Notes under the pieces: model-generated | Databases searched by the model: none | The model's input: only the letters and a program-made list of their open reading frames with translations | What the model was told of the DNA's origin: nothing | Made by a program: the position numbers and the translations under genes | Shown here: positions 33,809-42,297 of the stretch, piece by piece | Layout of the letters: every line of letters starts with the position of its first letter | How positions within the stretch are numbered: position 1 is the first letter of the stretch | Origin: Gallionella sp. UBA4121 | GTDB taxonomy: Bacteria > Pseudomonadota > Gammaproteobacteria > Burkholderiales > Gallionellaceae | Assembly: GCA_002381565.1 (NCBI GenBank) | Contig: DFWZ01000003.1 | Coordinates: 26,969-82,979, forward strand | Direction: 5' to 3' | DNA: 56,011 nucleotides

Positions 33809-34720
33809 ATGAACATTCAAGAAGTTATTCAGCACGATAGCCGGCAACTGCAAACCGCACTGAATCTTGATTCCAGTACCGCGCGCATTGAGGTGCAATG
33901 CCTGTTGCAGGCCGTTTTACAGGTGAATCGCGCGTACCTGCTCACACATCCCGAACGCCTGCTAAGCGACCATGAATCTGCAAGTTACAGTGCGTTGTTC
34001 GAGCGGCGCATGCAGGGCGAGCCGATCGCCTATCTGCTGGGGATGCGCGAATTTTTCGGCCTCAATTTCAAAGTCACGCCCGCTACGCTGATTCCTCGCC
34101 CCGACACAGAATTGCTGGTTGAACTGGCTTTGCATCAAATGCCCTCTCCTGGCCTCTCACTCCCCCTCTCCCGATTGCGGGGAGAGCGGAGCGAGGGGCG
34201 CGCAGCCGGAGGGGAGAGAGATTTTCGCGTTCTGGATATGGGCACGGGCAGCGGTGCGATCGCCCTGTCAATCGCCCATGCTCGTCCCGACGCAGAGGTT
34301 GTTGCGGTGGACGCATCACAGGCGGCGCTGAGCGTTGCGCAATACAACGCGCTGGCACTTAAAATACGCAACGTTCGTCTGCTGCACAGCGACTGGTTCG
34401 CAGCGCTGTCAGATGAGCGTTTCGACCTGATCGTCTCCAACCCGCCCTATATTGAAGCTTGTGATGTTCATCTGTCGCAGGGAGATGTACGCTTCGAGCC
34501 TTTGGGTGCGCTGGCATCCGGCAGTGACGGGCTGGACGACATTCGCCGTATCATTAACGAAGCCAAAGATCACCTCAATTCCGGCGGATGGCTGATGCTG
34601 GAGCATGGTTACAACCAGGCAGCGCGCGTGCGCGAGTTGCTGCAACAGGCCGGATTCGCCGAAGTCTCGTCGGTGCGGGATTTGTCAGGCACTGAGCGTG
34701 TGACGATGGGCCGTGCTTGA
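33809..34720 (+). CDS. prmC: Release factor glutamine methyltransferase with in-frame repeat insertion
   Basis: Start taken at ATG 33809 (MNIQEVIQHDSRQL), giving 303 residues against about 275-285 for the family. The helical N-terminal domain is followed by the SAM site RVLDMGTGSGAIALSIAHARPDAEVVAVD. The catalytic NPPY lies in LIVSNPPYIEACDVHL. PrmC methylates the GGQ glutamine of release factors. Residues about 111-139 (from PSPGLSLPL to EGRAAGGERD) separate LLVELAL from FRVLDMGTG, where homologues have a short turn. They are encoded by a palindromic repeat (34141-34222). An upstream in-frame ATG at 33758 is less likely. Confidence 0.94.
   Translation: MNIQEVIQHDSRQLQTALNLDSSTARIEVQCLLQAVLQVNRAYLLTHPERLLSDHESASYSALFERRMQGEPIAYLLGMREFFGLNFKVTPATLIPRPDTELLVELALHQMPSPGLSLPLSRLRGERSEGRAAGGERDFRVLDMGTGSGAIALSIAHARPDAEVVAVDASQAALSVAQYNALALKIRNVRLLHSDWFAALSDERFDLIVSNPPYIEACDVHLSQGDVRFEPLGALASGSDGLDDIRRIINEAKDHLNSGGWLMLEHGYNQAARVRELLQQAGFAEVSSVRDLSGTERVTMGRA
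34140..34224. repeat. GC-rich palindromic element in prmC (copy 2)
   Basis: This is an imperfect palindrome CTCTCCC-GATTGC-GGGGAGAG, followed by AGAGCGGAGCGAGGGG (overlapping, 34183-34198), which matches copy 1 in the methyltransferase gene at 15 of 16 bases. It keeps the prmC frame open and adds about 28 codons. Confidence 0.85.
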
Positions 34721-34746
34721 CGCGGGCTGCCCAACTCTGCAATAAT

Positions 34747-34767
34747 ACCCGACAATTTAATTCGGGT
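34747..34767. promoter_or_regulatory. Small inverted repeat in the grxD leader
   Basis: ACCCGA (34747-34752) and TCGGGT (34762-34767) form a 6-bp stem with a nine-base AT-rich loop, seven bases before the grxD ATG. The right arm (CGGGT) is the only candidate ribosome site, so the stem could affect translation, or the site could be an operator. No family is recognised. Confidence 0.4.
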
Positions 34768-34774
34768 AATAATC

Positions 34775-35101
34775 ATGACCACAGATATTCAACAACTTAT
34801 CCAGTCACAAGTCAGTTCCAGTCCGGTAGTGATTTACATCAAAGGCACACCGAAATTCCCACAGTGCGGTTTTTCAGCCAAGGTGGTGCAGATTTTGAGT
34901 TTGCTGGGCGTCAAAGAAGTTCTGGCGGTGAACGTGTTTGAAGACCCAGCCCTGGTGCCCGGCCTGGTCGAGTATGCCAACTGGCCAACCTTGCCGCAGT
35001 GTTACGTCAGAGGTGAATTTATCGGCGGTTGTGACATCCTAACGGAGATGTACCAAAGCGGTGAGCTGAAACAATTGCTGGGCGAACTGGCTACGGCATA
35101 A
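34775..35101 (+). CDS. grxD: Monothiol glutaredoxin Grx4 (GrxD)
   Basis: This 108-residue protein has the CGFS active site (C31 in KFPQCGFSAK), the preceding KGTP lysine loop, the WPTLPQCYVRGEFIGG glutathione-binding segment and GGCDI. Such glutaredoxins hold a [2Fe-2S] cluster with glutathione and deliver iron-sulfur clusters, often with BolA-type partners. A leader with a small inverted repeat precedes it, and a strong terminator follows. It is the last gene of the hemA-prfA-prmC group in sequence and faces argH on the other strand. Confidence 0.95.
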   Translation: MTTDIQQLIQSQVSSSPVVIYIKGTPKFPQCGFSAKVVQILSLLGVKEVLAVNVFEDPALVPGLVEYANWPTLPQCYVRGEFIGGCDILTEMYQSGELKQLLGELATA

Positions 35102-35142
35102 TCGCGGTTGCCAGCAGCCCGGTTCGTTAAACTTACCCCCTG

Positions 35143-35171
35143 AAGGGCAATCAGCTGATTGCCCTTTTTTG
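35143..35171. terminator. Bidirectional terminator between grxD and argH
   Basis: AAGGGCAATCAGCTGATTGC followed by CCTT (35143-35166) is a perfect palindrome, followed by a T run on the plus strand. It lies between two convergent genes and can serve grxD best. Confidence 0.93.
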
Positions 35172-35182
35172 CAGATGGCGAA

Positions 35183-36577
35183 TCAGGTGTTGGCGAGATT
35201 TTTTCGCGCCCGTGCAATGGCAGCTTTCACCTGATTCGGCGCCGTGCCGCCGATGTGATTGCGGCTGGCGAGCGAGCCTTCCAGCGACAGCACCTGATAG
35301 ATGTCATCCTCGACCAGTGTCGAGAAGTTCTTCAATTCAGCGAGGCTGATGTCGGCCAGATCGCAGCCGCGCTGTTCGGCGAAACGCACTGCGAGCGCCA
35401 CGGCTTCATGGGCGTCGCGGAACGGCAATCCTTTCTTCACCAGATAATCCGCCAGATCCGTCGCCGTGGCATAACCTTGCAAGGCCGCACGTCGCATGGC
35501 GTCCGGCTTGACCCTGATGCCTGTGATCATGTCGGCATAGATGCGCAACGTTTGCGTGAGAGTATCCACCGTGTCGAACAGCGGCTCCTTGTCTTCCTGA
35601 TTGTCCTTGTTGTACGCCAGCGGCTGGCCTTTCATCAGCGTGAGCAATGCCACCAGATGACCGTTTACCCGGCCGGTCTTGCCGCGCACCAGTTCCGGCA
35701 CGTCGGGATTTTTCTTCTGCGGCATGATGGATGATCCGGTACAGAAGCGGTCAGCGATGTCGATGAAGCCTACCATCGGGCTCATCCACAGAATCAACTC
35801 TTCCGAGCAGCGCGACAGATGCGTCATGATCAGCGCAGCGCAAGCGGTGAATTCGATGGCGAAATCGCGGTCGGAAACGGCATCCAGCGAGTTTTCGCAT
35901 ACGCCGTCAAAGCCCAGCAAGGCCGCGACCATCTCACGATCTATCGGATAGCTGGTGCCGGCCAGTGCTGCCGCGCCGAGCGGCAGGCGGTTCACCCGGC
36001 GGCGGCAGTCTGCAAGGCGTTCAGCATCACGTTTGAGCATTTCGTAATAGGCCATCAGATGATGGCCGAAGCTGATCGGTTGCGCGACCTGCAAATGGGT
36101 AAAGCCGGGCATGATGGTCTGGGTGTGCTGCTCTGCCAGGTCGATCAATGAATTTTGTAATAGCTTGATTAAATTCAATAAATCGTCAATTGCATGGCGC
36201 AGATACAGGCGCACATCGGTCGCCACCTGATCATTGCGCGAACGCCCGGTATGCAAGCGTTTGCCGGCATCACCGACCAGCGTGGTGAGGCGCTTTTCGA
36301 TATTGAGATGCACATCTTCCAGATCCAGCGACCAGACAAAATCGCCGCCGGTAATTTCAGTTTCAATCTGAGCCAGTCCGCGCCGGATGTCGGCCAGATC
36401 CTGCGGGGCGATGATTTTGCATGCGCCGAGCATCTGCGCGTGCGCCAGCGAGCCCTGAATGTCGAACAGCGCCAGCTTGCGGTCGAAATCCACCGAAGCT
36501 GTGTAACGTTTGACCAATTCTGCTACGGGCTCAGAGAATCGTCCCGACCAGGTGTCATTTTCTTGTATGCTTGCCAT
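35183..36577 (-). CDS. argH: Argininosuccinate lyase
   Basis: This 464-residue enzyme of the fumarase/aspartase superfamily performs the last step of arginine synthesis. It starts MASIQENDTWSGRFSEPVAEL, has HTGRSRNDQVATDVRLY and the catalytic-loop signature GSSIMPQKKNPDVPELVRGK (near residue 280). It is transcribed away from algZ. The arrangement argH divergent from algZ-algR followed by hemC is conserved in pseudomonads and several betaproteobacteria. Confidence 0.97.
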   Translation of the reverse strand: MASIQENDTWSGRFSEPVAELVKRYTASVDFDRKLALFDIQGSLAHAQMLGACKIIAPQDLADIRRGLAQIETEITGGDFVWSLDLEDVHLNIEKRLTTLVGDAGKRLHTGRSRNDQVATDVRLYLRHAIDDLLNLIKLLQNSLIDLAEQHTQTIMPGFTHLQVAQPISFGHHLMAYYEMLKRDAERLADCRRRVNRLPLGAAALAGTSYPIDREMVAALLGFDGVCENSLDAVSDRDFAIEFTACAALIMTHLSRCSEELILWMSPMVGFIDIADRFCTGSSIMPQKKNPDVPELVRGKTGRVNGHLVALLTLMKGQPLAYNKDNQEDKEPLFDTVDTLTQTLRIYADMITGIRVKPDAMRRAALQGYATATDLADYLVKKGLPFRDAHEAVALAVRFAEQRGCDLADISLAELKNFSTLVEDDIYQVLSLEGSLASRNHIGGTAPNQVKAAIARARKNLANT

Positions 36578-36633
36578 CTTGTATCAAAAATCCGGATTGT
36601 AGCGTTAAGGCAGCTAACCTGAGGTTTACCGCC

Positions 36634-37677
36634 ATGAATAAGTCTCGCAGTATAAAACAAAATACCCCGCCCGACGCGTTGCCCAACTTTCGCAATCTCG
36701 GTGTCATGCTGCGCATTCTGTTGCTGGGCAATGGTCTGGCGCTGGTTGGCGCAATTTTTCAGGCCGGCGGCTGGCTGGATGTGGCGCTGAAAATAATGCA
36801 GATTAGCGCCTTGCTTGTACCCATTATGCTGTGCAGTCTGCTGCTGCTCTGGATAGGGCAGCCCGTATTGAGCAGGCTGTCCTACTGGCGTGGCGTGTGG
36901 GCCGTGAACATCATCGCCGGCACGCTGACGCTCATCGTCTACTATATCGGTGGCGAGTTCTACCGCCCGGATGCCAGCGGAGACCCTTATTTCGATGTGC
37001 TGCGTGGCGAGTTCATCAGTGTGTCTATGTGCGGCCTGCTGCTGATGTATTTTCGCCTGCGCGCTCGGGGGTTGTCGCGCGCCCTGGAGGATGCGCGTCT
37101 TCAGGTGTTGCGCGCGCGCATCCGGCCGCATTTTCTTTACAATACGATCAACGCGGTGCTGGGTATCTTGCGCGCACAACCCCGGCAGGCCGAAACTGCA
37201 CTGGAAGACATGGCGGACCTGTTCCGTATGGCGATGGCCGATGAACAGGATCTGGTGCCGCTGCACCAGGAAATTAAACTGTGTAAGCAATATCTTGCGC
37301 TGGAAAAAATGCGCATGGGGGAGAGGCTGAGCGTAGACTGGCAATTTCAGGATATGCCGGATGATGCATTGATTCCCGCCTTGTTATTGCAACCCTTGCT
37401 GGAGAACGCGGTGTATCACGGTATTGAGCCCTTGATCGAAGGCGGCTGCATTGATGTATTGTTGCGCCGTCAGGGAGCAGAGTTGAAGATTGCGGTGAAC
37501 AATCCATGTCCGCTGCACGGTAATGTCCGGCCACATGTCGGCAACAAAATCGCCCTGCAGAATATTCGTGAACGGCTGGCTTTGCTGTTTGATGCCGAGG
37601 CAAGTTACCATGTGACAAGCGGAAAAGATTTTTATCGGGTGGAAATTTCCTTGCCTTATATGAAAGAGAAGATATGA
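36634..37677 (+). CDS. algZ: LytS-type sensor histidine kinase, AlgZ/FimS family
   Basis: Start at ATG 36634 (MNKSRSIKQN), with GAGG upstream, giving 347 residues. Four membrane helices lie at about 25-140. The His-kinase domain has the H-box RARIRPHFLYNTINAVLGIL and the N-box LLLQPLLENAVYHG. The usual DxGxG ATP-lid motif is replaced by IAVNNPCPLHG and GNKIALQNIRERL. This matches the atypical AlgZ/FimS proteins of pseudomonads, whose kinase activity has been hard to show. In Pseudomonas, FimS/AlgR control alginate and type IV pilus twitching. The stop overlaps the algR start (ATGA). Confidence 0.9.
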   Translation: MNKSRSIKQNTPPDALPNFRNLGVMLRILLLGNGLALVGAIFQAGGWLDVALKIMQISALLVPIMLCSLLLLWIGQPVLSRLSYWRGVWAVNIIAGTLTLIVYYIGGEFYRPDASGDPYFDVLRGEFISVSMCGLLLMYFRLRARGLSRALEDARLQVLRARIRPHFLYNTINAVLGILRAQPRQAETALEDMADLFRMAMADEQDLVPLHQEIKLCKQYLALEKMRMGERLSVDWQFQDMPDDALIPALLLQPLLENAVYHGIEPLIEGGCIDVLLRRQGAELKIAVNNPCPLHGNVRPHVGNKIALQNIRERLALLFDAEASYHVTSGKDFYRVEISLPYMKEKI

Positions 37678-38438
37678 GCACGATAGAACTGGCCTTGCGC
37701 GTATTCATTGTGGATGACGAGCCGCCGGCGCGAAACCGGCTGCGCGAGTTGCTGAGCGATTGCAATGAACAGTTGCCGCTGGTCGTGGTGGGTGAGGCGG
37801 GCAATGGTCAGGAAGCGCTGGACAGGCTGGTGGATACTCCCGCCGATGTGGTGCTGCTGGATATTCGCATGCCGCAAATGGATGGGATCGAGTTGGCGCT
37901 ACACCTGCAAAAGCTGCCCTATCCGCCTGTGATCATTTTTACCACGGCTTATGATGCCTATGCGATCAAGGCCTTTGAATTGCATGCCATCGACTACCTG
38001 CTCAAGCCGATACGTCTGGGGCGTCTGTTCGATGCGCTTACCCGCGCGCGCAATGCCGTGCCGGTACAGATCGAAGTGCTGCATGAGTTGCTGCCCGAGC
38101 CGCGCCGTAATCTTGCCATTCATGAGCGGGGCAAGATTCACCTTGTGCCTATTGAACAGGTGTTGTTTTTGCGCGCCGAGTTGAAATACATCACCGTGCG
38201 TACGATTGAGCGCGAATATCTGATCGAAGAATCGCTGACTGCGCTTGAAAAGGAATTTGCCACGCGCTTCGTGCGTATCCACCGCAATTGTCTGGTGGCC
38301 AAAAGCGAGATCGAAGGCTTTGAGAGGGGCGGCGGTGAAGAAGGCGAGGGGAGCGGCTGGATGGTCAAGCTGGCCGGCTTGCCGGAGCTGCTTCCGATCA
38401 GCCGGAGGCAGCAGCATATCGTCAAGGAGTTCAGCTGA
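37674..38438 (+). CDS. algR: LytTR-family response regulator AlgR
   Basis: This 254-residue protein has a receiver domain (residues about 8-125; IVDDEPPARNRL, phospho-acceptor in VLLDIRMPQMDG, TTAYDAYAIKAFE, lysine in YLLKPI) and a C-terminal LytTR DNA-binding domain (INHERGKI-like start to FVRIHRNCLVAKSEIEGFE, then LPISRRQ). It overlaps algZ by four bases and is surely co-translated with it. AlgR-type regulators bind promoters of fimU-pilVWXY1 minor pilin genes in pseudomonads; whether the pilin cluster here is a target cannot be told. The gene converges with ppc. Confidence 0.92.
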   Translation: MSTIELALRVFIVDDEPPARNRLRELLSDCNEQLPLVVVGEAGNGQEALDRLVDTPADVVLLDIRMPQMDGIELALHLQKLPYPPVIIFTTAYDAYAIKAFELHAIDYLLKPIRLGRLFDALTRARNAVPVQIEVLHELLPEPRRNLAIHERGKIHLVPIEQVLFLRAELKYITVRTIEREYLIEESLTALEKEFATRFVRIHRNCLVAKSEIEGFERGGGEEGEGSGWMVKLAGLPELLPISRRQQHIVKEFS

Positions 38439-38446
38439 TCGGGACG

Positions 38447-38475
38447 ATGAAGGACGGCAGCCTGCTGCCCTTCAT
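38447..38475. terminator. Hairpin between convergent algR and ppc
   Basis: ATGAAG (38447-38452) pairs with CTTCAT (38470-38475). Inside it GGCAG (38456-38460) pairs with CTGCC (38465-38469). There is no T tract, but it is centred between the two stop codons, so a shared terminator or stabilising stem is likely. Confidence 0.5.
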
Positions 38476-38480
38476 GAGGT

Positions 38481-41249
38481 TTAACCGCTGTTGCGCAGAC
38501 CTGTCGCGATGCCGTTGATGGTCAGGTGAATCGCACGTTTTACCAGTTCGTCCTTGTTGCCCGCACGGTGATGTTCCAGCAGGGCTACCTGCAAGTGGTT
38601 GAGCGGGTCAATGTAGGGAGTTCGGGTCAACAGGCTGCGCGCGAATGCAGGGTTTTCCTGCAACAGGCTGCTGTTGCCGGTAACGGCGAACAGCTGCTCT
38701 ACGGTGTCTTCCCATTCGCTGTGAATCGCGCCAAAAATCCGCTCGCGCAGTTCTACATCTTCCACCAGGCCGGCATAACGCGAGGCGATACCCATGTCGG
38801 TCTTGGACAATACCATATCCATATTCGACATCAGGCCACGAAAGAATGCCCATTCACGATACATGGCTTGTAACTGGGCCAGGCCGGCTTCACCTTCGCG
38901 GGCGATGAACTGCTTCACCGCGCTGCCGAAACCCAGCCAGCCCGGCAGCAGCGTGCGGTTCAAACCCCAGCTGAATACCCAGGGGATTGCCCGTAAATCT
39001 TCGATGCGATCCGATGCGCGGCGGGCGGACGGGCGGCTGCCGATGTTGAGTTCGGCGATTTCACGGATCGGCGTAGAGGTGAAAAAGTACTCAGTGAAGC
39101 CGGGTGTCTCATAGACCAGCTTGCGGTACGCCGCAAACGCGTCGATGCTCAGCGCTTCCATGATGCGGTGAAATTCCGGCATGGTGCTGTCATCGCCGTG
39201 ATGGTGCAGCAGCGTCGCTTCCATGGTGGCGGCAATCAGTGTTTCCAGATTGCGCTGGCCGATCTCAGGGTTGGAATATTTGCTGGAGATCACTTCGCCT
39301 TGTTCGGTGATGCGGATCTGCCCGTTCACGCTGCCCGGTGGTTGCGCAAGAATTGCTTCATAGCTTGGGCCGCCGCCGCGACCGACCGTGCCACCACGTC
39401 CGTGGAACAGGCGCAGTTCTATGCCGTATTTGGCGAATACCTTAACCAGTTCCAGCTCCGCCTTGTACAGTTCCCAGTTGGCCGTGACGTATCCGCCGTC
39501 CTTGTTGCTGTCGGAATAGCCCAGCATGACTTCCTGGGTGTTGCCGCGATTGACCAGCAATTGACGGTAGTAGGGAATAGCGAAAAGTTCGTCCATGATA
39601 GGTCCGCAGCTGCGCAGATCTTCGATGGTCTCGAACAGCGGAATGATGTTGATGTGCAGTGTGTCATCGCCTTCGAGCAAGCTCACCTGTTGCAGCATCA
39701 GCGCCAGCTCCAACATGTCGCTCACCGCATCTGCCTTGGAAATGATGTGGTTAGGCAATGCGGCGCGGCCAAAGCGCTGGTGGATGTCTGCCGCGGCCTG
39801 CATGATGCGCAATTCGCTTTGTACAACGTCTGAATACTGCCCAAGGTCGACGATCAGCGGTTTGCCCGCCTGCAATGTGCTCAGCAATACCTGGCGTCGT
39901 GCAGTTTCATCAAGCTCCGCATAGTTTGTTATCGAAGCACCATGAGCCAGCAGTTCGCTGACCGTCTGTTCGTGGATTGCGCTGTGTTGGCGCATGTCCA
40001 GTGGTGCCAGATGGAAGCCGAATACTTCGGCTGCGCGGCGCAGGTTAGCCAATCGTCCGCGTGCCAGATACACCGCGCCGTGGCGGAGCAAGGACTCGAT
40101 CAGCACATCCAGGTCGGCGATAAACTGTTGCGGCGTGGCATAGGGTTCCGCCTGTTTATCCACCGGCGGCAGATGGGAGATTTCGTGGCCGAGTTTTGTG
40201 GCTGTCGCCGACAGGCGCGAATAGATCAGTATCAGCGCGCGGCGGTAGGGTTCGTCGCTGCGGCTGACGGCCTTATCAGGGGACGCGTCGGAAAGTTTGC
40301 GCAGTTCATCGCTTACATCTGCCAGACGATCTGTCAGGGAAAGACGCTGGCCGAGGATATGCGTCTCGTTCAGGTAATGTTCGAACGCCAGTTCGGAATG
40401 TTGTTGCACCGCATATTGCATGACATCGTGCGTGACAAAAGGATTGCCGTCGCGGTCGCCGCCGATCCAGCTGCCTACGCGCAGCAGCGGCGGCACCTTG
40501 ATATCCTTGTCGAAACGCGCGCCCAACTGTTTTTCCAGATTGGCGTAAATCTTGGGGATTTCGTTCAGGAAGGTGTAGCGATAAAATTCCAGGCCGTTCC
40601 TGATCTCATCGCGCACGGTCAGCTTGGCGGTGCGCAGCATGCGTGTCTGCCACAGGATCAGAACGAAGCGGCGCAGGGCATTCTCGTTTTCGGCGAGTTC
40701 ATCCGGCGTCATGTCCAGACGGTCGCGGTTGGACAGCAGGCTGGAGATGATCAGGTGGCAGTCGAGGGTGCTTTTGCGTTGCACTTCGGTGGGGTGTGCG
40801 GTCAGCACCGGCGAGATCAGCGCATTGTCCAGGAATGCCTGTAAGGTTTCCCGGCTGACCGGCTTCTCTTCAAGACGGTCAAGCGCCAGCAGCAGACTGC
40901 CGTTTTTCGGCGGTGAACCTGCCTTGAGATGGGCGCGATGACGGCGGTTATGATGCAGATCTTCGGCGATGTTGGTCAGTTGCGAGAAGTAGCTGAAGGC
41001 GCGCACCACCGCGAGTGTCTCGCTGGGGCTCAGCGCATCGAGCATCTGTTCTAACTGTTCTCTGTCGCGGTCGTCCTGAGTCTTGCGAAAACGCACCGCA
41101 GAGCGGCGCACGCTTTCAACCAGTTGATAGGTTTCCTCGCCCTCCTGTTCGCGCAGCGTGTCGCCGAGTATGCGGCCGAGCAGGCGTACATCCTCGCGAA
41201 ATGGCAGGTCTTTGCTGGAAATGTCGGAAGGGGCAGAAAATAAGTTCAT
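38481..41249 (-). CDS. ppc: Phosphoenolpyruvate carboxylase
   Basis: This protein has 922 residues from ATG 41249; a GTG one codon upstream is possible. It has the catalytic histidine segment LTAHPTEVQRKSTLD, GGDRDGNPFVT, FHGRGGTVGRGGGPS, GYSDSNKDGGYVTANWEL and the C-terminal family ending GIATGLRNSG. The enzyme carboxylates PEP to oxaloacetate to refill the citric acid cycle and is present along with ppsA and sucCD in this window. It is transcribed against algR and away from hemC. It interrupts the algR-hemC neighbourhood found in pseudomonads. Confidence 0.97.
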   Translation of the reverse strand: MNLFSAPSDISSKDLPFREDVRLLGRILGDTLREQEGEETYQLVESVRRSAVRFRKTQDDRDREQLEQMLDALSPSETLAVVRAFSYFSQLTNIAEDLHHNRRHRAHLKAGSPPKNGSLLLALDRLEEKPVSRETLQAFLDNALISPVLTAHPTEVQRKSTLDCHLIISSLLSNRDRLDMTPDELAENENALRRFVLILWQTRMLRTAKLTVRDEIRNGLEFYRYTFLNEIPKIYANLEKQLGARFDKDIKVPPLLRVGSWIGGDRDGNPFVTHDVMQYAVQQHSELAFEHYLNETHILGQRLSLTDRLADVSDELRKLSDASPDKAVSRSDEPYRRALILIYSRLSATATKLGHEISHLPPVDKQAEPYATPQQFIADLDVLIESLLRHGAVYLARGRLANLRRAAEVFGFHLAPLDMRQHSAIHEQTVSELLAHGASITNYAELDETARRQVLLSTLQAGKPLIVDLGQYSDVVQSELRIMQAAADIHQRFGRAALPNHIISKADAVSDMLELALMLQQVSLLEGDDTLHINIIPLFETIEDLRSCGPIMDELFAIPYYRQLLVNRGNTQEVMLGYSDSNKDGGYVTANWELYKAELELVKVFAKYGIELRLFHGRGGTVGRGGGPSYEAILAQPPGSVNGQIRITEQGEVISSKYSNPEIGQRNLETLIAATMEATLLHHHGDDSTMPEFHRIMEALSIDAFAAYRKLVYETPGFTEYFFTSTPIREIAELNIGSRPSARRASDRIEDLRAIPWVFSWGLNRTLLPGWLGFGSAVKQFIAREGEAGLAQLQAMYREWAFFRGLMSNMDMVLSKTDMGIASRYAGLVEDVELRERIFGAIHSEWEDTVEQLFAVTGNSSLLQENPAFARSLLTRTPYIDPLNHLQVALLEHHRAGNKDELVKRAIHLTINGIATGLRNSG

Positions 41250-41325
41250 CACAGTTTAGTACGCAAATAAGCGCGGCAGCCTCCGTGTTAGAATGCACCG
41301 CGTAATTAATCACAAGGAAATTTCG

Positions 41326-42279
41326 ATGAGACCTGTTGCTTCAACCTCACCCACTCCACTGGCCCGCCTGGTTATTGCATCGCGTGAAAGCGCGCTGGCC
41401 ATGTGGCAAGCGGAACACATCAGGGACAGATTGCGTGCATTATATCCGCAAACTGAAGTCAGTATTCTGGGCATGACTACGCAAGGTGACCAGATTCTGG
41501 ATGTCAGTCTGTCCAAAATCGGTGGGAAGGGTTTATTCGTCAAGGAGTTGGAAACGGCGCTGGGAGACGGTCGCGCCGATTTCGCCGTGCATTCCCTCAA
41601 GGACGTGCCTATGGTATTGCCGGAAGGTTTTGTGCTGGCCGCGATCGGCGAGCGTGAAGACCCGCATGATGCCTTTGTCTCGAATCTGCATGAGAATCTG
41701 GCCGCTTTGCCGGCAGGCAGCGTGGTAGGTACCTCCAGCCTGCGTCGGGAAAGCCAGCTGCGAGCGCGCTTCCCGCATCTTAAAATCGAGCCGTTGCGAG
41801 GCAATGTGCAGACCCGTTTGCGCAAGCTGGACGAAGGACAGTATGCCGCGATCATACTCGCGGCAGCCGGTTTGAAGCGGCTGGGGCTGATCGCCCGGAT
41901 ACGAGCGATCATTTCCAGCGAAGACAGCCTGCCGGCCGTAGGGCAAGGCGCGCTGGGTATCGAATGCCGTGCGGATCGCGCGGATGTAATCCGCATGCTG
42001 CAACCGTTGCACCATCCCGATACTGCTGCTTGTGTGCTGGCAGAACGAGCCATGAGCCGGGCGCTGAATGGCAGCTGTCAGGTGCCGCTGGGTGGATTTG
42101 CTGAAGTTAATGACGGGCAATTGCGCATGCGCGGTTTTGTCGCAAGCCCGGATGGGCAGCATATGGTACGTGCCGAATCGACCGGTGATATCGCCAATCC
42201 CGAAGCGTTGGGCAAGCGTATTGCCGATGCATTGCGCGCGCAGGGTGCGGGCGAAATTTTAGCCGCATTGAATGGCTAA
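41326..42279 (+). CDS. hemC: Porphobilinogen deaminase (hydroxymethylbilane synthase)
   Basis: Start at ATG 41326, with AAGGA upstream, giving 317 residues. It shows LVIASRESALAMWQAEHI, KGLFVKELE, HSLKDVPMVLPEG, the GTSSLRRESQL arginines and the cofactor cysteine in LNGSCQVPLGGFAE, to which the dipyrromethane is bound. It joins four porphobilinogen units into hydroxymethylbilane. hemD follows 18 bp downstream. Confidence 0.97.
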   Translation: MRPVASTSPTPLARLVIASRESALAMWQAEHIRDRLRALYPQTEVSILGMTTQGDQILDVSLSKIGGKGLFVKELETALGDGRADFAVHSLKDVPMVLPEGFVLAAIGEREDPHDAFVSNLHENLAALPAGSVVGTSSLRRESQLRARFPHLKIEPLRGNVQTRLRKLDEGQYAAIILAAAGLKRLGLIARIRAIISSEDSLPAVGQGALGIECRADRADVIRMLQPLHHPDTAACVLAERAMSRALNGSCQVPLGGFAEVNDGQLRMRGFVASPDGQHMVRAESTGDIANPEALGKRIADALRAQGAGEILAALNG

Positions 42280-42297
42280 CGGGCATAGCTGCATCTA

